A stretch of DNA of 64,000 nucleotides from Pseudorasbora parva (Eukaryota; Chordata; Actinopteri; Cypriniformes; Gobionidae). Below, one piece after another: positions 30,922 through 43,800 of the stretch. Every line of letters starts with the position of its first letter. Within the stretch, counting starts at the first letter, position 1. Made by a program: the position numbers and the translations under genes. The stretch spans positions 37,540,992 to 37,604,991 of the forward strand of contig NC_090188.1 in assembly GCF_024679245.1 (NCBI RefSeq). The letters are read 5' to 3'. The notes under the pieces are model-generated. The model had not been told where the DNA came from. It did no database searches and saw only the letters and a list, made by a program, of their open reading frames with translations.

Positions 30922-31606
30922 TTTAAAGGTGCACTATGTAGTATTTTTGCAGTAAAATATCCAAAAACCACTAGGCCGGTGTTATATATTTTGTTCAGTT
31001 GAGTACCTACAATATCCCAGATGTTTCCAACTATTTGTAACTTGTGAGAAAATTGCTATTTTAACTAAGGACCGGGACGTTTCAGCATTGCGTTTGAGGG
31101 AGTCGCCTGTCAATTGCGTCATATCTGCGCTACCCTGAGTTTCGGGTTTTATTTGGCAGGAGCGCTTTTCTCTTAGCAGTGTGAACAACTGAACGCACGG
31201 AGTAATGTCATAACATCATTTTAAACACACATCTAATATGATAAACAGAGCTCCATTACCTCATAATCATAACCAGAAAAGCGGATCAGTATGGGCGTCC
31301 GGCGACTGTGTCCCGTCCCACCATAATAAAAGTCCCAGTATTTGCGAGGCGGGTATTTGTTTAACAATCGCTCCAGCGGCCGTGCTCAGGTCCAGAACAC
31401 TCGGTCCTGCTCTGCTTCACACTACAGTAACGTTAATAACGGCATGCATGAACGTGATTTCTGCCCGAGACCTATTTTCCACCGGCTGTGAGGTGAAGAC
31501 CACATGTCCCAAGATGCTGCGCTCAAACTTTGCAACATCAAACTACGCATTTGTTTTGAATAGGCACCCTCCAGTGGGCGGAAAGTTGCATAGTGCAGCT
31601 TTAATT
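30922..31606. repeat. Dispersed repeat with inverted ends (0.69 kb)
   Basis: It starts ttaaaggtgcactatgtag. Reversed, its right end starts ttaaagctgcactatgca. This is the more complete relative of the copy at 28131. No coding capacity. Confidence 0.8.
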
Positions 31607-32060
31607 ATGTAACCTGTGACTGTACGAATTAGTCAATAAATCTAAATGAGTATTTCAATATTTCAATATAATAATATGAAATATTGGTGTTTTTCAATAT
31701 ATATGAGAAACATTATATTTGGGTATTTTGATTCAGACCCCATAAAACAAAATATATGTTTTGTTATTAATTTAAATATTTTCCTAAGCAAATTTTACAT
31801 TCACAAATGCGAATTTTCAAAAAGTCTTCTCTGTCTTCTTAAAATAAATAGAAAAATATTTAAATTTGCTCTGCTTTTGATCTATTCATGTAATCATTTT
31901 ATGTGATAGGCTATAATGGCCAACTTTTTTTTTAATTTAATCTTTTTGTCTATTTTGTATTATTATTTTTTTTCTGTGTTTTCCTTTATTATTGTTGAGG
32001 TTGATATTATGTGAGGTATGGTTATTTTTCTGTATTTTTCCGTTCTCTGCAATAAATAAA
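31607..32060. other. AT-rich sequence upstream of ppm1g
   Basis: No recognised feature; very AT-rich. Confidence 0.4.
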
Positions 32061-32154
32061 AAATCTAAACTAATCTTTTTTGCCAGCGATTCAGAAGATT
32101 CAGAAGATTCGACTCACTACAATGAATCAAAATTCCCCGCCACCGATTTTTACT

Positions 32155-32618
32155 AACCACGCGCATGCGCGAACTCACAACGCGCAGACTTCCTCTTCCG
32201 GTGTGCCTAAAGTCCGCCCTCTGTGAAATGGGTTTGCTGGTGGACTGTTGATTATGTTGACTCACACGTGTTAGGGGCTTTTCTATGTTTTAAAAGAGAC
32301 TCAAATCGAATCAACATTTATCCCCCTTCGTGTTTAATGTGAGTTCCGTCAGTTTTGGACAGACTTATCTGGACTCTTCGTTGATCTGTGATTGCTCATT
32401 TAGAAACTCCAGCAGCATCACCAGTGTTAGCAGCCCGTCAGCTAACAGCAGTAGCAGAGTAACACACCGGGTTACTCGCTCATAACGGTCGCTGCACACT
32501 GAAATGTGACAAGTACCTAGTTTGCTCAGACGTATTACATTATTTGGAGCCAGCAAACCGGAATTTCTTTTATATCCCGAGCTTTTCTTTCTCTACGTTA
32601 TACCTCATTACAAACATA
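32155..32618 (+). promoter_or_regulatory. ppm1g: Probable ppm1g promoter and 5' UTR
   Basis: A perfect palindrome gcgcatgcgc (32161-32170) matches the NRF-1 consensus. A cttccgg ETS-type site follows at 32195-32201. No TATA box is evident, which suits a housekeeping gene. The transcription start is not determinable here, but the first coding exon begins 450 bp downstream. Confidence 0.5.
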
Positions 32619-35600
32619 ATGGGGGCTTACTTGTCTCAACCAAACACGGAGAAGAGCATAGGCAACGGCGGGAATAAGAGCATGACCTACGGGTATGCGG
32701 CCATGCAGGGCTGGCGAGTGTCTATGGAGGTAAAACACACTTTTCACCGTTTCTTTCACTTTGCTGCTGCTATGTGGATTGCTAATGATCTCTGAAATGA
32801 GACATAAGAGAATGGCCCGTACCGGGTGCAACTGGATGTTTGCGCTTTAAATGATCGCTGTTGTGTGGTGTGTGTTTTGTTATCTGTCGAGAGACGTGCT
32901 CGGATTTTGGCGCCAGTAAGATCAGGTTGACTCCCGCCTTCAGCGCCTTTCTAATGGCTTGTTTTGTTTCCTAGGACGCGCACAACTGCATCCCAGAGTT
33001 GGATGATGAAACCGCTATGTTTGCGGTCTATGATGGTCATGGAGGTAAGCTAGTAACGTGCATAACTTGTGGAAGGGATTTTAAAGAGTGAGTTTACTCA
33101 AAATATACAATTACTAGCCATCATAGTCGTTCCAGTCTCTTGTATTGTTCCATATGCCATATTCATAGTAGTAATGTCCTTTAAGCTCTAAAAAGCACCT
33201 TACAAATAGTCTATATATGACCACTTTGTGCAAGAAGACTTAAAGGGATGGGCTGCATCTGAAGTCACATGCTTTCCTGCTATACAGTGGCTGAAAAACA
33301 GTATGACGCACAAGTTCTCATAAGAGTACGCAAAAAGTACCCATCTGAACTAATACTTCTGGTGAGATTCTGAAGTGTGCATAGGATGGAAACTTTACTA
33401 TCCCATGAGGCCACGGGAGAGGATTTGTGAATAGTCACCCGTTTTGCATTTCTTTTTCACACCCTTTCAGTTGGGTGAACTTCTATAGTCGTAAATGAGA
33501 CTGCGTTAAAAGATTAGTTTACTTTAAGATGAAAATAACCCCTGATTTACTCACCTTTAAGCCATTCTAGGTGTACATGACTTTCTTCTTTCTGATGATC
33601 ACAATCAGAGTTATATTAAGAAATATCCCGATGTTTCCAAGCTTTATAAACCGAGTTCCCATTCATCCTGGAAAATTGATGAAAAAGTTTATCATTGGCC
33701 CAAAACAATTGGCGTTGTTTGCAGAAAGTGCGGTGTTCAGGAACCATTTCAGGAGTTCTGAGAGTAGTTGATATTCCTTTGATTTTGACACTGATAAACA
33801 GAAAAATTTGTCATAATGTATGATATTAAGAGCTCATTAAAAACCTTGTATAGTTTTCATGACAATAAACTATGGAAGCTGTTACTGCCACTGAATAAAA
33901 AATGGTAATTGCTTCTCACAATTCTGAATTTTTTCAAAGCTGTGCTATAAAGTCAAAATTGTGAATTCTGCCTTTTTTTCCGCCTTTGTGAGTTTATACA
34001 TCGCAATTCTTACTACTTTTCTTAGAATTGCGAGAAACTTAGAATTGCGAGATATAAAGTCCAGTTCTGAGGGGAAAAGGCTGACTTTGTTTATCTCACA
34101 ATTCTGACTTTATAACTCGGTCAGAATAGCAAGAGAAAGTTGCACTTACTTTTATTTTTTTATTCTGTGGCCTAAAAAAACTTTCATAAGTCACAATGTA
34201 TGATTAAGAGCTCATCAAACTCATTTTATAGTCAAGTCAAACTGTATGTAAACTGTATGCCTTTTAAAGATTTAGAGAGCAATATATTACTTTAGAGATC
34301 CTTTGCTTTTATTCTCACTTTAATACAATTGAAATTCTTCTGGAAAATGATCGCTGGAAAATAGTGGGAACACTGATAATAATGGCAGTAAACGGGACAT
34401 ATACATTTTAGGCTCAAAAAAGTACATTTATCCATCATAGATGTACTTCACACTAGAGGCTGACATTTTTCCGGGAATCCCACGGGTCACGGGATTCCTG
34501 TGGGATTCCTGCAGGATGGGAGTCATCTTTGCTATTAATCACGGGATTTGGACGGTACAGGATAAATGGTTAACGGGAGTAGACGGGAGCGGGAATCAAC
34601 CAATAGCAAAGACGAAAAACTAGGGCTGTCATTTTTGGAAAAAAAAACTAATTTGAACGGATATCAAATATCAAGCAATGTATTCGAATATAAAGCTTTC
34701 AGTTTGTCTACTGCATCAGATGTCGACGCGGTCCTCTCCAGCAGCTGGAATGTGTTTACAGATGCCATAGCAACTCTCAACGGCCACCAGGACTTATCTT
34801 ACTGTCTATGGGACTTATACGGTTTTATAAAATATATTTATTTGTTGTAAAGTGTAATCATCTCAGAAAAAAATTAATTCTAATGTCAGGCGCAGTTGAA
34901 GGTAGGTTTAGGACAGTGTCATTATGCCAACATTATCTTCATAACTTCTTACGAAATAAAAAGTTTATCCTTCAGAAAAATGTATTTTCCTCTCTTGTCA
35001 ACATTATAGCTTGGTGCATGTGAGCGCTGTTTTCTACGGTTCCACCGTAGAAAGTCATGCAGGTTTGCAATGACATTAGGCTGAGGAAGTGACAGTTTTG
35101 GGTGAACAATTCCTTTAAAATTAAAGTGTGACTGTAATGTTATTTTAACGTTTCCTACAACGGGTTAACATGCATCAAGAAAAAGTTGAATTTTTCTCAT
35201 ATACATTGCACATCACCACTTTGTTCAGTGATTCTCAAACGACTCAATGGATGAATCGGTCTCTCTGAATCCCTCCTTTCCGTGAGCTGCTCTGATTGGT
35301 CAGATGGCCCAGTCTGTTGTGATTGGTCCACCACTTACAGCGCGTTTCAGAAGCTAAACGCTCCTCACCATAAGCTCCGTCCGTAGGCTTCCTACAGCTC
35401 TGGGATTGTGCACACTTTAAAGACCGTAATGATAGCATCGATTGTTTTTTTTTTTTTACCATGTCAATCCCAGCGTCCGTTTATGAAACATTGGATCTTG
35501 AGCACGACGCTTCTTAGTGATGTGCTAACTCATTTTGAGGTAAATTATGGGATGCTGCAACTATTGATATTCACTATCAGCATTAACAAGAGTATGTGCA

Positions 35601-38600
35601 TCAGGAAACCTGTGTGTAGATTTCTAATATATGGCTGTGCACATATGGGAACTGTATCAATAAAGGCACAAATGTTAGCTGAGCACTAACTTGTATAACT
35701 GATGTAACATTAAAGTGTGCCACTGCCAAATAAATCTTTCTCCATCCTTTATCTTTACTGATAGTAAGAACGACAATCTGACAGTGACGATCTGCATGAA
35801 AAGACAGTGTTAGGGAATAGCGGCCCACAGATGATGAGCAGAAGTGTTTCAGTAAGACCGTTATAACATTAGCCGGAGACTTGCACAGTCTCAGGCGGGC
35901 ATTATGCAAATGACTCGTTTCGACGGTTCAGAGTTGATTCTTTCTTTTGGGAGACAATGCGTTTATTTATCATGTACTTTTGACTTTGAACAATGTTTAC
36001 ATTCACAGACAGCTATATTACACACTGCATGAAAGGGTGAAATGTGAAAGAGCTGCATAAAGTTTTTTTTTTTGTGAACTCTTCCTGAAAGAGGCAAACA
36101 TTTTAAATGATATTCTTGGATGAAATATCCATTTGATAATATTGATCAATGAGAATCTATTACTGTTTCTCCAGGGGAAGAGGTTGCTTTGTATTGCTCC
36201 AAGTACTTACCTGACATTATTAAAGAGCAGAAGACATACAAGGATGGCAAGCTGCAAAAGGTAACGCTTCTCTTTTACAGTTGTTTATCAGTTTGCATCT
36301 GGTGTGATCCTTTAACTTGCATATGCCCACAACTTTGTGGTTGCTAATAAAATATTTTTTTATGCAGAGTTCAGATGTTCCAGGCCAGTAAATGTGAAGG
36401 CTTGTTAAATGGCTTCATTCTGTTGCCATTATAGTCTCTCAATATGACTTTCCTGCTCTAATTATCTGGTGTGAAAATGGGTGTTATCACTGACCTCATC
36501 ATTATGTTTGTCTTGGTTGCCTTTGTATTCGCAGGCTCTGGAAGATGCGTTCCTGGCTATCGATGGCCAAATCACCACAGAGGAAGTCATCAAGGAACTT
36601 GTTAAGATAGCTGGACGTCCTCAGGAAGAAACAGAAAAAGTAGCCGATGAAGATGACGGTTAGTGTTGGGTTGTATGTATCGCATATTTGCCCCGTTTAC
36701 ACCTTGATGATACGTTTTAGATCTAAAGTTTTGAGCTTGTCCACTTTCACCCACTTCCAAAGGCCGTCAGAAACGCATTTGACAGGATTGCTTTTGCAGT
36801 GTAAACGCTCATGTGGTTGAAGTGAGTTTGCCTTGTGTTCGCTATACAACAGTTGGTGATGGTCACGAAGACAACTCGGCGGATTTGAAGTGTTTCCCCT
36901 TTTGCTGCGACTTTATTTTTTCATGTTCTGCAGAAGTGGTGACTACCCTCGATTTTAAGTTTCCTTCAGGTTTGGTCCTTTTGGTAGGCTGAAAAATCTC
37001 CCAACTCCAGTCACTGCCTTTTGCCATTTCTTCTCATTGAAAAGAACAACACTGGGCCTGCGCCAGACGAATGCTAGCTGGACAGGACTAACTGCAAGTT
37101 TCTTAAATCGTGTCTGTCAAACTGTTTTAATAATTACATTTTAAATGATAATACTAACTGTCGGTTTATTTTATTGTGAAAGCGGTAATCATCCCATCCC
37201 TAGGTCAAACAGCTGCAAAAGTCTGTCTACTCTCTGGCAACTCTCCGCCTACTGGCCAAATGTGTTAACATTATGGGAAGCGCATTAGCAAGACGGGATT
37301 TAAACTTTGTCGTATGAAGACCCAAGTTTGTTTCAAAGACCATTCCTGATTTCTAACACACACTCACAACGTTCGGTTGGTCTTGTGGCTCTACCGAAAC
37401 TAAAGCTGCTGCTGTTTTTCCATCGACTCTGGTCTTGCACATAAGTAAATTGCCTGACCTTATTTTGTTCATTAGATCGAAAAATCTACAAAAAAAACTA
37501 AACATTCACCTGCCTATAGAGCCTCCCCTCAAAGAAATCAGAAAACTGATTGTAAACGGGAATCTGTCTCCCTCATCTACTTGTGATCCAGACTAAAACA
37601 CTTCTGAACACAAGGTTTAAATGTGCCTGTCATGTCTTTTTTGGTCTCTCTTTTTTTTCAGTCTGTCTTTTAGAAGTATTTTGGTTTCCTGTTTATGGAA
37701 TGACTCTGTAGGTCATATGAATGAAAGACTTTTTCTTTGAAGTATAGCATCTTATTGTTTTTATTTATTATTAATGTTAATGTTGTTTTTGAATGAAGCA
37801 TCTCATAATGATGCTTTGCAAAGTTTAATGGTGCTTTCAGACTAGCACTTTTGCAAATTAAAATGGTTAATTTGATGTTAGAATTTGGATTGCTTTGACA
37901 TGAACGCAGATTTCCGAATTTAGTTGCACATCTGTAAACCACACCCGATTCCACTTTTAAAATGGTAGCAGAGTTATTCTCACTTTGGCTCTCCTTTTGC
38001 AGAAATGGACACTTGTTGTCTTTAGAATATTTGCAAAACATTTTTATTGATGCTTTGGGGGAAAAAACACGAGTTAAAAAAAAATCAAAGTATAGAAGTG
38101 AGATGAGAAACACATTTTCTTCCCTTCTCCTGTGTCGTCATTACTGTAAAAGCACCACTTACTACCATTTACTAAACAAACACAAAAGAAACATTTAAGG
38201 GATAGTTCACCCAAAGATGAAAATGTGATATTTATCTGCTTACCCCCAGGGCATCCTATATGTAGGTGTGTTTGCTTCCTCAGTAGAACACAAATGAAGA
38301 TTTTTACCTCCAACCGTTGCTCGTATAATGCATGTCAATGGGGTCTATTTCGAATTCATTTAAAGACATTTCAAGCTATGCCTGTCTTTAAGTATGGTTT
38401 ACCGGTGTTAATTCAGCGAGCGCAGCTCAAACAGCAGTTCATGACTATGATTGGGACTGTCATATTACATAACGAGAACACTTGTTAAGGGTTGCTTCAG
38501 TGATTTAGCATATGGCTTTGTATCAGTAGAAAATCGGGAGTGTATTCGAATGATCGTGCCTCTGAGTTGTAAAATCCATGCACAGTTCAACTACAAGTTA

Positions 38601-40862
38601 ACAAAATAAACTGATATCCATGCTCCTCTTTCTTGTCAGTTGATAATGAAGAAGCAGCTCTGCTGCATGAAGAGGCCACCATGACAATCGAGGAGCTGCT
38701 TAGCCGCTTCGGACAGAACCAAAACAAAAATGCCAAAAAGCCGTGTCCAGATGCCTCTAAAGAGTCTGGGGATGGAGAAAAGTCTCATGCTGAGAAGGCA
38801 ATCAACGGTGAGACAGAATGTGGGGCTTCTGCGGCCGACAGCAATGGGAAGGAGAAGGCGTCTGCTGCTGGAGATGCTGCTGAAGGCTCTAAGATTAGGG
38901 CTTGCAGAAGAGCAGCGGCTTCCAGTGGCTCTGCTTCGGCTGGACCCGCTGAGAAATCTGGGGATGCTGGTCCTTCCTGCTCCTCCTCTGCTGCTCCTGC
39001 TCCTGGAAGTGCCAAGTCCAAGTTTTTCGAGGACAGTGAAGAGTCAGAGGAGGGAGAAGAGGAAGGGAGCGAGGAGGAGGTGAGTGGACACATTTAGCAG
39101 GACTAGCACATTTTGCTAATATACACTGCAGGTTCAATCACAGTACAATGACCTGTTACCAAAAGTGGAAGGTTTTGTTTGGAATGGTCAAGTTAATCTC
39201 TTTAGCGCTTTTCATAATACACATTGTTTTAAACTTTACAGAAAACCAATGGAATTTGTAGTTGTACATTTTGGAATTGACAAAAGTTGTCCTTTATCCG
39301 TTGTGATCAACAGGACTGCAGTGAGGAGGATGGTGAGAACAGCAGTGAGAACGATGAAGAGGATGACACCGAAGAGGGGGAGGAAGAGGATACAGATGAA
39401 GAGGAGGAAATGTGCTTGCCAGGCATGGATGGAAAAGAGGAGGTTAGCATGTCACATGACCTCTGGGATGTGGGAATTGTAGTGTTTTGTTGATGATTAA
39501 GCATTTATCTGAATTAAAAAAAATAATATATATATATTTTTAACCTGAATGGGTCAAATAATGCATCTATGTAATTTGTTTTCCTCTGAAACTTTTTTGT
39601 GGAAACTGAATTTTTATATTTTAGTGAAATTCGAGGTCGGATCACCATCAGCTGTATCAATCTTTATTGTTTTTCTAAAAATTATAGAATTAAAACAAGC
39701 ATTATTTATTCAAGTAATTGTTTCTCATGTGAATGCTTTGAAAACTTAAAGCTGTGTAAGGAGTGGATCACATGAGCTCATGACGTATGCTTATGTGCAT
39801 AGTTTATTAAATAGTTTTCTCCCGTTCTGCAGCCAGGTTCAGACAGTGGCACCACGGCTGTAGTAGCTCTCATTCGTGGGAAGCAGCTCATTGTGGCCAA
39901 CGCTGGAGACTCCAGGTGTGTGGTGTCTGAAAAGGGAAAGGCGGTGGACATGTCCTATGACCACAAACCAGAGGACGAGCTCGAGCTGACCAGAATAAAG
40001 AATGCTGGCGGGAAGGTGACGATGGACGGCCGTGTCAACGGAGGCCTGAACCTCTCCAGAGCTATCGGTACCTACTGGCTTTAAAGGACAACTCCGGTGA
40101 AAAATCAACCGAGTCGAGCCACGAACGCTGTGCTAAGTGATGAACTGTGACTTGGAATCTCTTGTAGTTCTTCCCTTGTAGTTAGTCAATCACATATTTT
40201 AATAAACAGATATAGTTTATGCATTTCCATGTAATTAGATCATTCCACAAACTTAATTGCAGTGTTCGTGGCTTGACTCGTCGAGACTGCTGTCTGTAAA
40301 CGTGTAACGTACTGTCTTTATAAAGTATCTTCTTATTAAACTGTTTGTACTCTTACAAAGTTCTCAATGCTTCGGTTTGCATGTAGGGACTCTCATTATG
40401 CTGCCGTGTTAGTGTGAATTTAATTTGACTTTTTATATGCCCCATACACTTGCGTTATAAGCTAATCTGTTTTTAGAGATAAAATTTGTTACATCGGATT
40501 TTCATGAAAACGCATCCCAGAGAACGATCTACTTGGTAACCATCTGTTAATTACCTCTAGGTTCATTTTTCACCAGAGTTGTCCTTTAATGTTTTTGTTT
40601 TTTTTTTGGAAATGTTTTTGGCGCATTTCCTTTGTTTGAGAACTGTTGTTTTCTGCATCGCTCTAAATGGTTGTGTTTTCTTGCAGGTGATCACTTTTAT
40701 AAAAGGAACAAGGCTCTTCCCCCAGAGGAACAGATGATCTCTGCTCTGCCTGATGTCAAAGTGCTGACGCTCAATGAAGACCATGATTTTATGGTTATTG
40801 CCTGTGATGGCATCTGGTAAGAAAAATACCAAAAAATAACATGATTTTTATTTTAGGGCTTG

Positions 40863-40893
<31 letters not shown>

Positions 40894-43800
40894 TTGTTGA
40901 TTTAGTTTTAACCACATGCTTTTATTTCTTCGATCAATCCTTTCATGTAATCGGCTATAGTAGCGGATTTGGTTGAAATAACTTAATTACAAAAATATTA
41001 TAATACAAAAAATATCACAGAAAAAGCTTGATTTCTAATGTTTATTCAGGTGCTCTGATACCATTGTGCATAACATCTAGGTTTAAAGTAGTGGTCTTAT
41101 CTTAGTCACTTAATCTCATGGTAGTTCTATAACATCTCATTGCAACGCTTCCATGCGAAATGCTATAATGAATAGCCAATGACTGAATGAAAATTGACTG
41201 TATGAAATATTTGTGTTTTTGTGTTTAAAGGAATGTGATGAGCAGTCAGGAAGTGGTCGACTTTGTAAATGAGAGACTGAAAACTGACGCTGATAAAAAA
41301 AGACCCCTATCTGCTATTATTGAAGAGGTTAGTCCTTGGGAAAATGTGTGACTAGGGATGTGCCCATAGCTGAATTTTAGAAAGGAGATAACCGTGACCA
41401 AATGGTCGCATTTTGCATCCTTTTTTCTTTCCAGCGCGAATGCATTTTGTTAGAGGCCACCAAGTTGCTTAACTGATTAGAGCTGCCATTTCTGTTGAAT
41501 ATAAGAAACCTCAAATGGCAAACTAAACGAAAGTGAAACAAAACCATGCTGCTCTTTTGAGCTGTGCTTTATGGGCAGATTATCAGCTCGGACCCAGTGA
41601 GAAAGCATTCAATTTCAGCACACAATTCTGTTATAAATCATAGATATCAGATCAAACAGCATTGACATGGACACCAGGAGAAATGTACCAAACATTGAAC
41701 AAATAAGTTATAGTCAGATTTTCAGTTCACAAATCAACAACATTCATCATAGACTTAATGTATTAATGCTAACTGTAACCATGGCATTTGGCAGAAATAC
41801 CACGTTTTTACATTCATTTCAGGGTAAGCACAACCTTTTGAGTGAAATTCAAGCACATAAAGTGCTTAAAGGGATAGTTTACCCAAAAATTATAATTTTG
41901 TCCTTTACTCATCCTCATGTTGCTTCAAACCTGTAAGATGATTTCTCTAATACTTTTTGTTTATTTAAAAAATGTTTTACATATTGTTAAAGTTAATTTG
42001 ATCTGCATCTTAACTCAAGCTTAGTGCTTTACTGTCAAATGTGCATTTCCAAGGAATAAACATTTAATATTATTAGTTACTGCACTTATTAAAGCAAAAC
42101 CATTGTCATTTTGTGATTTTAAATGGGCTTTGATTAAAACAGCCTAGCGCTGCCAAATCAGGTACCAAATTGATGCAGGGGCGTCGATTTTGTAATTTGT
42201 CAACTCTCAGAAATATTAGTCTGGAGTATCGAGTAACCGATTACCACAGCAGGCCTAACCATGTCCCTGGCTCTGTGTGTTATTCATTTTCTCTGACTAT
42301 CCAAATTAGGCTAAGGTTTTTTCTTCTTTCAGCATCATGGAGCCCTGTGCATAAAAAAACAAACAAAAACGGTGTATGTGTGTGTATGCATTCATTCCCT
42401 GCCATTGGAAATGTATGGCTTTGTGTTTTCACTGTTATACAGTAGGTGGAGCTATTACACATCTTCTGAAAGATTACAGAATCTCCTGATCAAAACACAG
42501 GTGAAGATGTAGAAACCATGACGTTTTTGTAAATGATCAAAAAGTGGTTGCCAACTTTATAACAAAAAAGGCAGGAAAAGGGTTAAGAATTCTTTCCTTA
42601 ATTCTTTCATGGCCATGTTGAACTAATTTGTTCCATTGTTTCGATTTAACTACATAGATGCAGAGTCCACATTTCAGTGAGAAATCACCTTTTTGAGATC
42701 AGAGTAGGTCAACTACGAGATTCACATAAATCTGAGGTTTTCGTTTTATGAAGTCACGTTACATGGTAATACAAATTTTAAAAAGTATATTTACTATGTT
42801 GGCCCCCGGTTTCACAGTCAAGGCTTAAAAGGAAAGTTCACTTTGACATTAAATTTTGATATGTTTTAGCTTACCTCATGGGCATCCGAGATGTAGGAGT
42901 ATTTGTTTCCCCAGTAGTTTCAATTTTGATCATTTTAGGTCAAACCGTTCTTGTCTGTGCCTCACATAATGCAGGTCTATGGTCACCACCTCAAAGAGCA
43001 TACACCGAGAAGTCCAAATGAAACAATCCCCCATCGTAAGTACACACTGATGGCCTAAGACACGAAACGAGCGGTTTGTGTGAGAAAACCAACAGTATTT
43101 ATATCATTTTTACCTCTTGTACACCACTTCGTCCGACTGATCCGAGGGCGCGCCTGCGTGTTTCCTGTTGTGACATTCGCGCGTTCTGGCTTTAGTCTGC
43201 GCAAGCGCGGAAAGCGCCGGAAGTGGATCTCTCACGCGTGTACGTCTCTCATTGTTTTCACGCACGAATGTCACAACAGGAAACACGCACGCACGCCCTC
43301 GGATCAGTACCAAATACAAATACAGGGAAACAAATTCTCCTACATCTCCGATGCCCATGAGGTAAGCTAAAACAACAGCTAAAATATAAAGAGCATATTG
43401 CAGGTTAGAGACTCCAGTGAGTCAGTGTAAAGAAAAATAATGTAGGACCTAGAATTTCTTTAAAATATACTTGTAAATACGCTAATAAGGCTTTTTGAGT
43501 CGTTTTTGTGAGAATTTTACTTCTACATCTAAAAATGCGCAAACCGGAAGTGACATAACGAGAGGGAGTGCGGTGACTTTCAACAATAGGAAAACAATGG
43601 ATCGCAATGGCAGTTCGAACCCTGAGGAAATTATAAATGTTTATTAATACTCATATGGCAGACCACAGCCATGCGATTATGACACACAATAAGGGACAGG
43701 CCAGGATTAGACAGAACCAACGATCAGAAGAGAGGCTTTGAGTTGTTGTGTGAGGAGAAACAGTGGAAAACAGAGCAGGTGAGAGAGTTGGCTCATAACA

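Noticed and set aside
39307..39504. Ser-rich antisense frame opposite ppm1g exon 6
   Set aside because: It is the shadow of the acidic Glu/Asp codons on the coding strand.
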